From the NCBI RefSeq assembly GCF_001940245.1, contig NZ_MJIG01000004.1, forward strand, positions 1,426,001-1,490,000: a DNA stretch of 64,000 bases. Reading direction: 5' to 3'. The translations under genes and the position numbers were made by a program. The notes beneath the pieces are model-generated. The model was given only the letters and a program-made list of their open reading frames with translations. It searched no databases and was not told the DNA's origin. The stretch is from Anaerostipes sp. 992a (GTDB lineage: Bacteria; Bacillota; Clostridia; Lachnospirales; Lachnospiraceae). This document shows positions 17,641 to 26,160 of the stretch, in pieces. How positions within the stretch are numbered: the first letter of the stretch is position 1; every line of letters starts with the position of its first letter.

Positions 17641-18408
17641 CAATCCCTCATAAATCTCTTTATCCAAATCCTTAAAAACGTTAAAAATAATCTTGATCTT
17701 ACTACCCGTTTCTTCTTTATATTTCTTCACAGTATCAACTGCAATCTGCGCTGCTCTATCATTAGGGAAACAAAATACCCCTGTGGAAATACAGCAAAAA
17801 GCTATACTTTTCACATTGTTTTCATCTGCGACTTTCATGCACGATTCATAACATGATGCAAGCAATTTCTCATGGTCCTTTGTCAATTTTCCCTGCACAA
17901 TTGGTCCGACTGTGTGAATCACATAATCACAGTTCAGGTTGAACGCAGGTGTAATCTTCGCCTGGCCTGCAGGTTCCTCAAAACCCTGTTCATCCATCAT
18001 TTTCTGACAGTAATTGCGTAACTGAATTCCGGCATACGTGTGGATACAATTGTCTATACAAGAATGACAAGGCTGATAACACCCAGTCATTCCGCTGTTG
18101 GCAGCATTCACAATGGCACCTGCATGGAGCCTTGTTATATCTCCTTGCCATATGTACAAATCATCCTGCACCGGTGTCAGTTCTTCTATACGCACAATAC
18201 CTCTTCTGGCATTTTCCTCCTTAAGATACTCATCCTGTATTTTCTCAAATTCTTTGGTGATCGGGGCTGCCCATCGGATATTCATAAGGGAACGCAGTAA
18301 TTTCTTTTGTTCCTTTTCTGCTCCTGGAATTCTTATCCGATTTTTATATTCAGGTTGTTCCTCAAGAAGTGTATCTATCAGGAATCTTCTTCTCTCAAAC
18401 TGGTTCAT
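17629..18408 (-). CDS. Zinc-containing macrodomain protein-ADP-ribose hydrolase
   Basis: 259 residues from ATG 18408 (AAAAGGATG upstream). The N-terminal helical part is followed by a macrodomain with WQGDITRLHAGAIVNAANSGMTGCYQPCHSCIDNCIHTYAG, which holds the Cys/His cluster of the Zn-macrodomain class. VIHTVGPIV and FCCISTGVFCFPNDRAAQIAV follow. It removes ADP-ribose from proteins. In several Firmicutes it is linked to a SirTM/lipoate system; neither is seen here. It appears intact although its neighbours are broken. Confidence 0.9.
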   Translation of the reverse strand: MNQFERRRFLIDTLLEEQPEYKNRIRIPGAEKEQKKLLRSLMNIRWAAPITKEFEKIQDEYLKEENARRGIVRIEELTPVQDDLYIWQGDITRLHAGAIVNAANSGMTGCYQPCHSCIDNCIHTYAGIQLRNYCQKMMDEQGFEEPAGQAKITPAFNLNCDYVIHTVGPIVQGKLTKDHEKLLASCYESCMKVADENNVKSIAFCCISTGVFCFPNDRAAQIAVDTVKKYKEETGSKIKIIFNVFKDLDKEIYEGLLAG

Positions 18409-18413
18409 ACTTT

Positions 18414-18587
18414 TCACATCCTTTTCTCGATTGCTCCGACTGGACAATCTGAAAAACAATTGCCACAGTGCAGACAGTTACTCTGGTTTATTTTAACATG
18501 TATAGTACTTATATCAATACATTTTTGAGGACATTTCAAATAGCAGAGCTTACATCCAATACATGTATCTGTAACAAAATATGTCTA
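18414..18587 (-). pseudogene. C-terminal 2x[4Fe-4S] ferredoxin domain remnant
   Basis: A frame ending 5 bp before the macrodomain start reads VTDTCIGCKLCYLKCPQKCIDI..SNCLHCGNCFSDCPVGAIEKRM, with two CxxCxxCxxxC clusters. It is closed by a stop immediately upstream, so only the tail of a larger protein remains. The wording resembles the C-terminus of pyridoxamine 5'-phosphate oxidase-ferredoxin fusions. Confidence 0.7.
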
Positions 18588-18659
18588 TAACAGAAAAATC
18601 AGAATTTACCAACTCGAAAAATTGGAATTTGAAAGGTTGCTGTGCTGAAGTATTCTATC

Positions 18660-19271
18660 TCAGAATAGTTCAGGATGATTCTCCAATGAATCGGCTTCTG
18701 TTATTTCACGAACTACATGGCATGGCACTCCCACTGCAAGCGAATTGGGTGGAATATCTCTTGTAACTACACTTCCCGCACCGATAACACAACCATCACC
18801 AATAGTAACTCCTCCGCATATGGTGACATTTCCTGCAATCCAGCAATTGTTGCCAATAGTAATTGGTTTGGCGTATTCTTTATCGGCAAGAGTGCCGTCC
18901 TGCTTTACATACTGATTTCTGTCCTGCCAACGAAGCGGATGTATAGGTGTAAGAAGTGAAACATTAGGACCCAAAAATACATTTTCGCCAATTGTCACAG
19001 GGCAACAGTCAACACAAGTAAAATTGAAATTTGCATAAAAATTTGTTCCAATGGATGTGAAGCAACCATAATCGAATTGAACAGGTCCTTGAAAATAAAA
19101 GGAATCCCCAGCTATCCCAAGTTCCTTTATAATTTCTGCACGCCTTTCATCTGTTTCAAGGAGCTCGTTGTATTCTTTACTAAGCCTATGAGCTTTTGTT
19201 CTAAGTGCCACAAGTTCTTTGTCGGAAGGGTCATATATTTTTCCCGCTATCATTTTTTCTTTTTCAGTCAT
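18660..19271 (-). CDS. Sugar O-acetyltransferase (maltose/galactoside acetyltransferase type)
   Basis: 203 residues. An N-terminal maltose-acetyltransferase helix bundle (MTEKEKMIAGKIYDPSDKEL) is followed by a left-handed beta-helix with hexapeptide repeats (ITIGNNCWIAGNVTICGGVTIGDGCVIGAGSVVTRDIPPNSLAVGVPC). The catalytic His lies in LLTPIHPL. It uses acetyl-CoA to acetylate glucosyl or galactosyl units. RBS AAAGGAGAAATAAAAG. Complete. Confidence 0.92.
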   Translation of the reverse strand: MTEKEKMIAGKIYDPSDKELVALRTKAHRLSKEYNELLETDERRAEIIKELGIAGDSFYFQGPVQFDYGCFTSIGTNFYANFNFTCVDCCPVTIGENVFLGPNVSLLTPIHPLRWQDRNQYVKQDGTLADKEYAKPITIGNNCWIAGNVTICGGVTIGDGCVIGAGSVVTRDIPPNSLAVGVPCHVVREITEADSLENHPELF

Positions 19272-19382
19272 CTTTTATTTCTCCTTTATATATCAGGTCA
19301 AACGAAATAAATTTTACTTAGCGTATACATTATCAACGCTGCTATGAAAATTTTGATTTGTCAAATTCATAAAATCGGAATT

Positions 19383-19997
19383 CTATTCTTCATCAGGCGC
19401 CTGTCCGTCATGTGCCAACCACTTACATTCCGTTAATTCCATATTTGTAAATGTAGCCTTAAAAGATGAATCTTCTGGGCTACAAGCATAAATTCCAAAC
19501 TGTATTTCATCATTAGCCTTATACACATGGCAAATTCGCATCTGCTTGTACGTAATTCCATCTTCCGAACACTCAATACAATAATCATCCTCTCGTCTAC
19601 TAAATCTATACCACATAGACTTGATTCCTGCATCTATTTCGGTTGTTGCCCAATCCGAATATCCATTATTAGTCACTACACTTCCTAAATGCTGAAATTC
19701 TTCGTTCTCATACTCAATTGAACCCTTAAGCCAGTTCTCGCTATCAAGGTACATTACAATACCACACTGGTCAAAACGCACCTTGCTCTCAAACTCAGTT
19801 TTAACTACGAAAGAAAAGAATTTCTCAGATGTTTTCATCTGAAGCACAGGAGCATTATCGTTCCTGAAATGATAATAAGTACGCTGCCACAAATCAGTAT
19901 GCGGATTAGTAATTATCTCAATCTTGTCCTCTGATATTGAATACTGCTTAGGTTCTCTTGTCCATTTCCATTGTTCTTTATTTATCTTCATTTTCAT
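19383..19997 (-). CDS. DUF1349 domain protein (concanavalin-like, YesU-like)
   Basis: 204 residues, cytosolic, with the DUF1349 pattern DLWQRTYYHFRNDNAPVLQM, FDQCGIVMYLDSENWLKGSIEYE, SVVTNNGYSDWATT, IQFGIYACSPEDSSFKATF. The beta-sandwich fold is related to laminarinase-type lectins. The role is unknown, probably carbohydrate binding. RBS GGAAATG region at the start. It looks intact. Confidence 0.85.
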   Translation of the reverse strand: MKMKINKEQWKWTREPKQYSISEDKIEIITNPHTDLWQRTYYHFRNDNAPVLQMKTSEKFFSFVVKTEFESKVRFDQCGIVMYLDSENWLKGSIEYENEEFQHLGSVVTNNGYSDWATTEIDAGIKSMWYRFSRREDDYCIECSEDGITYKQMRICHVYKANDEIQFGIYACSPEDSSFKATFTNMELTECKWLAHDGQAPDEE

Positions 19998-20036
19998 TTC
20001 CTTTCAACGTAAAAATTGGAAGTTACCGATGTGCTA

Positions 20037-20180
20037 TTATAAAATGGCTACTGTTATATGCATAACGAGAATAACTATAAGAAATATCGCTAAATGTCTG
20101 TGCATATTAAACCATTTAGATTTTAATTTGGTTCGTGCATAATAGGTCCGTGCCAAAAGGACAATCAGCACCCATAAAAG
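20037..20180 (-). pseudogene. Membrane protein tail remnant
   Basis: A frame ending at 20037 reads VLLWVLIVLLARTYYARTKLKSKW then FNMHRHLAIFLIVILVMHI. The two hydrophobic helices with His residues are reminiscent of cytochrome b561/ferric-reductase-like proteins. There is no start, and the 5' part is frameshifted or missing. The rest of 20000-20230 holds nothing else I can recognise. Confidence 0.4.
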
Positions 20181-20233
20181 AACTCCCGATATATTTTACA
20201 AGAAGAAGAATACACATTGCAAGAGATATCCAC

Positions 20234-20512
20234 CTAACGATGCCATTCCATCGTATATTCTTCTTCTGATGTATTGGCATCTATTTCCTGATTCACAATT
20301 TTGAATCCGCAATGCTTGTAAAACATTACTGCTTTTGTATTTTTCTTATAGACATTTAAACTCAAAACTTCTCTTGTCTCCATGACTGTATGAAGCAATT
20401 CTGTTCCGATTCCTTTCGATTGTTCTGCTGCTTTTACAAAAATTCCTGCTATAAATCTTCTAATCATTTTCATGTTCCATTTCTTTTTTCTGGATGATTG
20501 CATCTCTGTCAC
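20234..20512 (-). pseudogene. GNAT acetyltransferase, C-terminal part only
   Basis: Residues from FIAGIFVKAAEQSKGIGTELLHTVMETREVLSLNVYKKNTKAVMFYKHCGF to the end cover the acetyl-CoA pyrophosphate loop (QSKGIGT) and the C-terminal half of a GNAT fold. The normal N-terminal half (about 60-70 residues) is absent. A frame just upstream (about 20460-20577) reads MLYRVSNPRIEDLVDEMLAI and belongs to something else. Decayed. Confidence 0.65.
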
Positions 20513-20601
20513 TTAAGATAGCAAGCATCTCATCCACCAGATCCTCGATCCGGGGATTGCTTACCCGATACAACATTCACCCCTTTAATTTCGTAAATCT
20601 A

Positions 20602-21012
20602 TTAAATCAGAATTCCTTCCAGATGATCCAGCTCATGCTGACAGATCTGCGCTGGCCAGCCGCTGAGCTTCTGTCGCTGTTTTTTCCAGTTCATATCATA
20701 ATATTCCACTTCGATATTTTCATATCTTGTCGTTTTTCTCACACCGGTAAGAGACAGGCATCCTTCTTCTGTTTCATACGGAGTATCCTTACTCAACAGG
20801 ACCGGATTAAACATCACGATATCTACAAATCCCATATTTACAATGATTACTCTCTTTTTCACACCGATCATATTGGCAGCCATGCCTACACAACCGGCAC
20901 GATTTGCCTGTAAGGTGTCCTGTAGATCCTTTCCCACCTGCAGATCTGCCTTTGTAGCAGGTTCTGACTTTTGGCCCAGAAAGAACACATCTTTCATTAT
21001 CGGTTTTACCAT
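20602..21012 (-). CDS. def: Peptide deformylase
   Basis: 136 residues; removes the formyl group from nascent proteins. It has the three motifs: GCVGMAANMIG (motif 1, with Asn-Met where GLAAPQVG is usual), EGCLS (motif 2, metal Cys) and QHELDHLEGILI (motif 3, HExxH). RBS GGGAGGAGTAACAG. The short form with a modified motif 1 is common in Clostridia as a second deformylase. It appears intact. Confidence 0.9.
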   Translation of the reverse strand: MVKPIMKDVFFLGQKSEPATKADLQVGKDLQDTLQANRAGCVGMAANMIGVKKRVIIVNMGFVDIVMFNPVLLSKDTPYETEEGCLSLTGVRKTTRYENIEVEYYDMNWKKQRQKLSGWPAQICQHELDHLEGILI

Positions 21013-21049
21013 CTGTTACTCCTCCCTATCAAATCATTTCACATTCCAA

Positions 21050-21247
21050 TTATAGCAACAAAATCATATTTCTACCATAGCGAGGTTTTTCTTTTCCATG
21101 TTGTATAAGGGGTTCTCTTTTCCCATACCCTCGATAACTGATTACTTTTGTGGCTGGAATTTCCATTAAGATATTCACAAAGTTCATACTTTTGCTCTGT
21201 GCACTTAAGATCAGGATTATTTCTTTTACAATATCCTGATATTTCAT
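21050..21247 (-). CDS. Short hypothetical protein
   Basis: 65 residues starting MKYQDIVKEIILILSAQSKS, preceded by GGAGGATAAAGAA. The C-terminal part (YRGYGKREPLIQHGKEKPRYGRN) is basic. No family is recognised. It may be a 3'-truncated gene, as the whole region is decaying. Confidence 0.35.
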   Translation of the reverse strand: MKYQDIVKEIILILSAQSKSMNFVNILMEIPATKVISYRGYGKREPLIQHGKEKPRYGRNMILLL

Positions 21248-21447
21248 TTCTTTATCCTCCAAAATATAATTGATTATGGAGAGGCGAATATTATTATCCT
21301 TTTTAATGAAAACAAAATTTCACATAAATACTGGTCAACAAACGATTTCTTATAGCTCTCAATGATGGGGTTGGCAAAATATCATCTGAAAATTGGTATA
21401 AAAGAAGACCCGTAATGTCCAAAATCTTTGAACTTACGAGTCTTACT

Positions 21448-21494
21448 GCCGTTCCTTGCGGGAATCGAACCCACAGCTAACGCTTAGGAGAGCT
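21448..21494 (-). pseudogene. 3' fragment of a tRNA-Arg (CCT) gene, probable attachment-site scar
   Basis: On the minus strand it reads the anticodon loop CTCCTAA, then the variable part, T arm TGGG-TTCGATT-CCCG and an acceptor-like AAGGAACG. The 5' half of the tRNA is not present next to it; what lies there does not pair. Tyrosine recombinases commonly cross over in the anticodon loop and leave such 3' halves at an element end. The rest of 21262-21800 shows no gene. Confidence 0.6.
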
Positions 21495-21809
21495 CTGTGG
21501 TTCTGTCAATCCCTGTCAAGAACTGATATGTTTAGCCTTTTATTATCAAGGACTTTTTTTATTTTCGAATCAAATTCTGGTAATCTGAATACCCTTTCTG
21601 TCAAGACCAGATAAGACCTGAAAATTAGCAGATTCTTTGCAGCTGCTAACATCCGGGGAAAGCTCTGTTGTTACTGACAGATATCATCTTCCGGCTACCA
21701 TCCCCTTACAAGCGGGAATGATAAACAATATTCAATTGACCAGATTTCTATTATTACTATACACCGTTATTGAAAATTTGTCTATGGTGTTTCGACCACG
21801 ACAGCCGAC

Positions 21810-22871
21810 TTAAATACGAACATATCCAGTTGCCGGCCCGGCACCTACTTTTGCGATATATCCACTTTTAACCAGTTCCGTCAGGGTCCTTTCTACAGTT
21901 ACCTTGCTTATATCCGGACATAACTCCATGATTTCTTTTTTGGTAATTTTTCCTACCTTATTATCAATCACTGCCTTTATACGATCCGGCTTTGAAAGGC
22001 TTCTGTTCTTCAGGTGCTCTACACGCCCCTCAAACTCACTGTATGCTTTCAGTATAATTCCCAGATAATATTTTACAAATGACTCATAATTGTTTTCATT
22101 TTCGTGCCATCCATTAGAACTTTCCTGTAATGCCTCATAATAAGTTTCTTTTGTCTTTTCAATCAGCATTTCAACACTGACATACTTTCCGACAATATAG
22201 CCGGCTTTATAAAACAAAAGAAGTGTTAACAGGCGGCTCATTCGCCCATTTCCATCATTAAATGGATGGATACACAGAAAGTCAAGAATAAACATAGGGA
22301 TAAGAATCAACTTATCTATTCGATCTGCTTCCCATGCTTCCAGAAAATTTGTACAAAGTTCATTCATAGCTTCTGGAGTCTGAAATGCCGGCACCGGGAT
22401 AAAACGCGCTTTCTGATGACCTTCTGCATCTGTTTCTGCAATTACATTATCCGAATTTTTATAATTTCCACCAGCATTTCCTCCGGAATATGAGTATAAA
22501 TCCCGATGCAATTGTAAAATAATATTGGGTCTCGGATTAATATACTCATAACTTTCATGGATAGTGGCAAGAACTTCCCGGTATCCGGATATTTCCTGTT
22601 CAGACCGGTTACGCGGTTCGGCTTTCTGTCTTACTAATTCTTCCAACCGTTTGTCGGTAGTATAAATACCTTCAATCCTGTTAGAAGCCCCTGTACTTTG
22701 AATCAAAGCAACTTCCAGCAGAGTTTTCAATTCGTCTATATTGGCTTCAAGGAACAATTCCTGTTTACCTTTATGCTCATGAATGCTTCCGACCATCTGA
22801 ACAATTTCAGGTTTTAGCAATTGCTCCGGAGTTTTTATATAATCAAAACTTCTCATCGAAATCTCCTTCAT
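21810..22871 (-). CDS. Fic family protein, copy 2
   Basis: 353 residues, near-identical to the protein at 14976-16037. It has the same HPFNDGNGRMSRLL active site, N-terminal SNRIEG inhibitory motif and C-terminal winged helix (SKVTVERTLTELVKSGYIAKV). Substitutions are mostly conservative and scattered, as expected of two diverged but selected copies. It lies about 120 bp after the integrase gene in the same orientation. It may be cargo, a toxin-like addiction factor or a regulator of the element. Confidence 0.9.
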   Translation of the reverse strand: MKEISMRSFDYIKTPEQLLKPEIVQMVGSIHEHKGKQELFLEANIDELKTLLEVALIQSTGASNRIEGIYTTDKRLEELVRQKAEPRNRSEQEISGYREVLATIHESYEYINPRPNIILQLHRDLYSYSGGNAGGNYKNSDNVIAETDAEGHQKARFIPVPAFQTPEAMNELCTNFLEAWEADRIDKLILIPMFILDFLCIHPFNDGNGRMSRLLTLLLFYKAGYIVGKYVSVEMLIEKTKETYYEALQESSNGWHENENNYESFVKYYLGIILKAYSEFEGRVEHLKNRSLSKPDRIKAVIDNKVGKITKKEIMELCPDISKVTVERTLTELVKSGYIAKVGAGPATGYVRI

Positions 22872-22990
22872 TTTAATATTATCTCCATCATTTTACCATC
22901 AAATGACGGTGATATCAATTAGCATGATGGAGATATATTTTTAACATTCCTTTTAACGAAACCCGTTTTTCACTAAAATTACACTATTTT

Positions 22991-24382
22991 TCACTTCATT
23001 GTCTTCGCCAGTGACGTAAGAAGTGCTGCCATCTCAGGATTATTAAGGACCTTTGCAAGCAGCTCTGCATCCACGCCTTCCGGAACCGCTACCGTGTTTT
23101 GTGCTGTATTCGGATGCATCTGCGGATCCAGATCTTTTTTCTCATAAAATGCCTCTTCAAATAATTCTGCATTTTTCTTCCGGTCGTCATCCAGGATGTG
23201 GGAATATACATCCGTAACCATGCTGACCTGAGCATGTCCGGAGTCGCCCTGAACTGCCTTGATATCTCCACCATTCAGTTTCAGCTTATAGGTAACACTG
23301 CTGTGTCTGAGACTGTGGAAAACAACCGGTGGGAGATCATAGTCCTTAATCAACTGATTTAATGGCTTCCGGATCGCGCCATCCCCCAAAGGAAGACCAA
23401 ACGTACTTGCCATGACCAGGTTATAGTCCATGTATTCATCTCCAAGAACTTCCTTTGTCTCATCCTGTTTTTCTTTCCATTCGATCAGCATCTTTGCGAC
23501 AGACTTTGGAAGGAAAACCTTTCGGACACTGCTGTCTGTCTTCGGTGTTTTCAAAACACGGACTGTTTTATTGGTCTTGCTTTTTTCCGGAAATATCAGC
23601 AGCACATCTTTTGCATCCAACTCTTTTAAAGCGGATTTGCTCACTCGCTGGGATTCCTTATTGATAAACAGATATGCCCGGTTTTCCTCAATTGCTTCCT
23701 CCGAGATGTCCACACAATCCCAGGTAAGCCCCAGAAGCTCACTGATCCGGAGAGAGCAGGAGAAGGAAAGGTTCATTGCCAGCTTTAGCCGATCATCCTC
23801 ACATACTTCCAGTGCGTACATCAGAGTTTCGGCAGTCCAGATCTCCCGTTTCTTTGTTTTATGTTTTGGTACGGTCGCATAGATACAAGGATTCTTCTCC
23901 ATCAGCTCCCATTTGACAGCCTGTTTAAAACAGCTTCGGAGAAGTTTATGGATATCTCTGATGGTACTGGTAGATACATATTCATTCTTTCTTTTCCCAA
24001 TTATAGGATTGACCACAGCCGGAGCTTTCAACAACCTCTGATAATATTTTTCAATAAAACGGGTATTGATCTCCGACAGTTTTTCATCCCCGATGATCGG
24101 AAGAATATAATTATTTATGAGAGAAACATTTCCATCATACGTGGATAATGCCCAGTTGTCCTTCCCATACAGAGCAACGTATTCTGCCAGAAGGTCCTTC
24201 ATGGTTTTACACTGCGGGATTGTCATGGATCCCATTTCTTCTTTATACTCGATTTCTTTCTTGCGTTTCTTTGCCTCTGCCTTTGTAGCATAAGTTTCCC
24301 ATTTCTGCTTCCGTTTCCCGTCTGCATCAGTATAGGAATAGATCACATTAAATTTTCCGTTTCGTTCTCTGATCGATGCCAT
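22991..24382 (-). CDS. int: Site-specific tyrosine recombinase/integrase
   Basis: 463 residues. An N-terminal AP2-like arm-binding domain (SIRERNGKFNVIYSYTDADGKRKQKWETYATKAEAKKRKKEIE) precedes a SAM-like core-binding domain. The catalytic domain holds Arg212 (LRISELLGL), His356-x-x-Arg359 (FHSLRHSSV), His383 (SGHAQ) and the nucleophile Tyr393 (VYSH). All catalytic residues are present. It is immediately downstream (4 bp) of the four-HTH gene. It should integrate and excise the module. Confidence 0.93.
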   Translation of the reverse strand: MASIRERNGKFNVIYSYTDADGKRKQKWETYATKAEAKKRKKEIEYKEEMGSMTIPQCKTMKDLLAEYVALYGKDNWALSTYDGNVSLINNYILPIIGDEKLSEINTRFIEKYYQRLLKAPAVVNPIIGKRKNEYVSTSTIRDIHKLLRSCFKQAVKWELMEKNPCIYATVPKHKTKKREIWTAETLMYALEVCEDDRLKLAMNLSFSCSLRISELLGLTWDCVDISEEAIEENRAYLFINKESQRVSKSALKELDAKDVLLIFPEKSKTNKTVRVLKTPKTDSSVRKVFLPKSVAKMLIEWKEKQDETKEVLGDEYMDYNLVMASTFGLPLGDGAIRKPLNQLIKDYDLPPVVFHSLRHSSVTYKLKLNGGDIKAVQGDSGHAQVSMVTDVYSHILDDDRKKNAELFEEAFYEKKDLDPQMHPNTAQNTVAVPEGVDAELLAKVLNNPEMAALLTSLAKTMK

Positions 24383-24385
24383 AAT

Positions 24386-25357
24386 CTAACAGCCCCTTTC
24401 TGTATTTCTCTTTTCCAGCCATGCTTCAAATTCTTTTCGTTTAATCCGAACATGATTCCTTATTTTTACAACCGGAAAATATCCTTTTGTGTACCAGACA
24501 TTTATCATGGACCGGCTGACCTTTGCCATAAAGGCTGCTTCATCTATAGTAAGATACTGCAGATTGCCATTCCTTCCTCGTTCCCCGGTCTGTGCCAGTT
24601 TCTTTCTCCGATAATTCGCCAGTGCCACATTTTCTTCCATTGCCAGTTCTTCATAATCGTTCGCCGGATCCAGATGATATTCATCCTGTCCGTCCAGAAA
24701 CTTCTGAAAGCTTTCCTTCGTGATTCTTTTTCGATCAGCGATCGTGACGAACTCAAAGAAATGCTGATACTTTTGACTATTCAGGATGCCATATACCTGA
24801 TTTCTGGTGATTCCCAGCTGTCTGGCCATTTCCGGCATAGTGAGAGTAGCGGCCTCCATTTCCGCGTCCCTCTTTTTATCCTCCTTCGTGCGGTATCTGG
24901 ACTGTCCGTCATACCATTTCTGAAATGCAGCTTTTGGTACACGTTTCCAGTAGTCCACAATCACGACTTCGATATTATTCCGCTTGATCAGGTCATAAAC
25001 GACACCATCTGTAAGCTCCAGCATTTCTGCAAGTTCCGGAACAGAATAAGACCATTCTTTCAATTCCTTTCCCGGTTCTTCTCCGTTGACTTTATGATAT
25101 TTAATCTGATTCGCATACCACTTTTCAAAACTCTCAATATTGACCCGCATCTTTCCGGCAATCTCTTTGGTCTCAAAAAAGTTTTTATGTACCAGCCAAT
25201 ACCGATCCGTCTTTTTAAGCCCCAGGAGCTCGCCCATCTCAGAAACACTCATCCATTTCTTTTTCGCAGAAGACAGCCTCTTGTATGGGCTGTTTGCTTT
25301 CACTTCCTTTATCAGTTCTTCGTATTCCTCGGTATTCTTTTTTCCCTTCTCATCCAT
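24386..25357 (-). CDS. Protein with four tandem excisionase-like helix-turn-helix domains
   Basis: 323 residues containing four HTH_17/MerR-like units. They are MSVSEMGELLGLKKTDRYWLVHKNFF..VNIESFEKWY, YSVPELAEMLELTDGVVYDLIKR..VPKAAFQKWYDG, LTMPEMARQLGITRNQVYGILN..ITKESFQKFLDG and LTIDEAAFMAKVSRSMINVWYTKGYFPVVKIRNHVRIKRKEFEAWLEK. Each ends in an aromatic (F.KW/F.AWL) helix. It is co-transcribed with the integrase (stop and start 4 bp apart). It probably binds several direct repeats near the attachment site as an excision/integration architectural factor. The four-fold array is unusual. Confidence 0.8.
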   Translation of the reverse strand: MDEKGKKNTEEYEELIKEVKANSPYKRLSSAKKKWMSVSEMGELLGLKKTDRYWLVHKNFFETKEIAGKMRVNIESFEKWYANQIKYHKVNGEEPGKELKEWSYSVPELAEMLELTDGVVYDLIKRNNIEVVIVDYWKRVPKAAFQKWYDGQSRYRTKEDKKRDAEMEAATLTMPEMARQLGITRNQVYGILNSQKYQHFFEFVTIADRKRITKESFQKFLDGQDEYHLDPANDYEELAMEENVALANYRRKKLAQTGERGRNGNLQYLTIDEAAFMAKVSRSMINVWYTKGYFPVVKIRNHVRIKRKEFEAWLEKRNTERGC

Positions 25358-25438
25358 GAAGCTTTCCTCCTTCTTCCCATACCATACCGCACTTTTTCAA
25401 AAAAATTTAGGATGTCGTTTTTTCATCCGGATAGGAGA

Positions 25439-25624
25439 TTAGTTGGAAGATTCCGGCAGCTTATCCAGCCAGTCATCAAAGCTCTTTTTGGAAATACGGT
25501 ACTTTCCGCCATCCAGCTGGATCCACCGGAACTCATTTTTCTTCAGAAGGTTATATATTGTCGGTCTGCTGACTCCAAGGATTTCCTGTAACTCTTTTAC
25601 TGTATAACATCTTTTCTCTGACAT
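25439..25624 (-). CDS. Small excisionase-like HTH protein
   Basis: 61 residues, MSEKRCYTVKELQEILGVSRPTIYNLLKKNEFRWIQL..YRISKKSFDDWLDKL: a single HTH_17 domain with the C-terminal aromatic helix. It is the first gene of the module's leftward operon and is followed by the four-HTH gene. It may be the recombination directionality factor. Confidence 0.8.
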   Translation of the reverse strand: MSEKRCYTVKELQEILGVSRPTIYNLLKKNEFRWIQLDGGKYRISKKSFDDWLDKLPESSN

Positions 25625-25718
25625 ATGTCATTACCTCACATTTCATCAATATAGAAGGTCAAATAAAAGTCCTTCTATATATCCAAAGATTCGGAGTGTC
25701 TTATACAACATGTTTTAG

Positions 25719-25784
25719 TAAAAAAATGTCAAGATGAGAAAAATTGGCAAAAAGAAACCTCCGTATGAAACAAAATCATACGAT
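25719..25784. repeat. Module end sequence, copy 2
   Basis: Matches 16198-16262 with a few substitutions and contains the CGTATGA/TCATACG hairpin followed on the minus strand by TTTCTTTTTG. It marks the shared outer boundary of the two fic modules. Confidence 0.7.
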
Positions 25785-25930
25785 GCAAAAAGATTTATTA
25801 TGTCATTTCTGAACATTAAAAGTATATTTGGAGAAATACACAAATTGGAATAGTTATTGTCGCAAAATAATCGAAGATTTTAACATCTCTTCAGTGATAA
25901 TATAAACATTAATTTGTTCCTATAAAATCA

Positions 25931-25974
25931 GAAAACCACCAGTAGCCCTGCACTTTCTACTGGTGGTTCTTTTA
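25931..25974. terminator. Bidirectional terminator
   Basis: Stem AACCACCAGTAG / CTACTGGTGGTT with flanking A and T runs, between the fic module end and the truncated gene that stops at 25985. Confidence 0.8.
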
Positions 25975-25984
25975 ATACGATGAA

Positions 25985-26160
25985 TTATTTCTGTGTCTTT
26001 TTGAATACAATATTTTTCTTTCCTGTTCTACGAATCAATTCATCTTCTGTAATAACTTTTACCAAATTAATAATTTGTTTCCCAAGTGCCTCTTGATCAT
26101 GGTAAAAAATAGTAGTCTTTACATTCTCAGCTGTAATTAATGTCGCTAAGATATCTTTGT
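25985..26160 (-). pseudogene. C-terminal 59 codons of an unidentified gene cut by the transposon
   Basis: The minus-strand frame ..DKDILATLITAENVKTTIFYHDQEALGKQIINLVKVITEDELIRRTGKKNIVFKKTQK stops at 25985 and is followed by a good terminator, so it looks like a genuine gene end. Upstream it runs into the transposon at about 26165. The family is not recognised. It is not topB, the gene interrupted at the other end of the same transposon. Confidence 0.6.

Larger units (their letters stand above)
21735..25784 (-). mobile_element. fic-integrase module, copy 2 (complete)
   Basis: Contains fic, tyrosine integrase, a four-HTH protein and a small excisionase-like HTH protein in one orientation, plus the end sequence at 25719-25784 shared with copy 1. 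A tRNA-Arg 3' fragment lies 240 bp outside the fic end. No transfer, replication or capsid genes are present, so it is either a minimal integrative element or one end of a larger one. Confidence 0.6.

Noticed and set aside
24452-25591. 379-codon plus-strand frame opposite the four-HTH gene
   Set aside because: Antisense to two well-supported HTH genes; no start signal or protein family.
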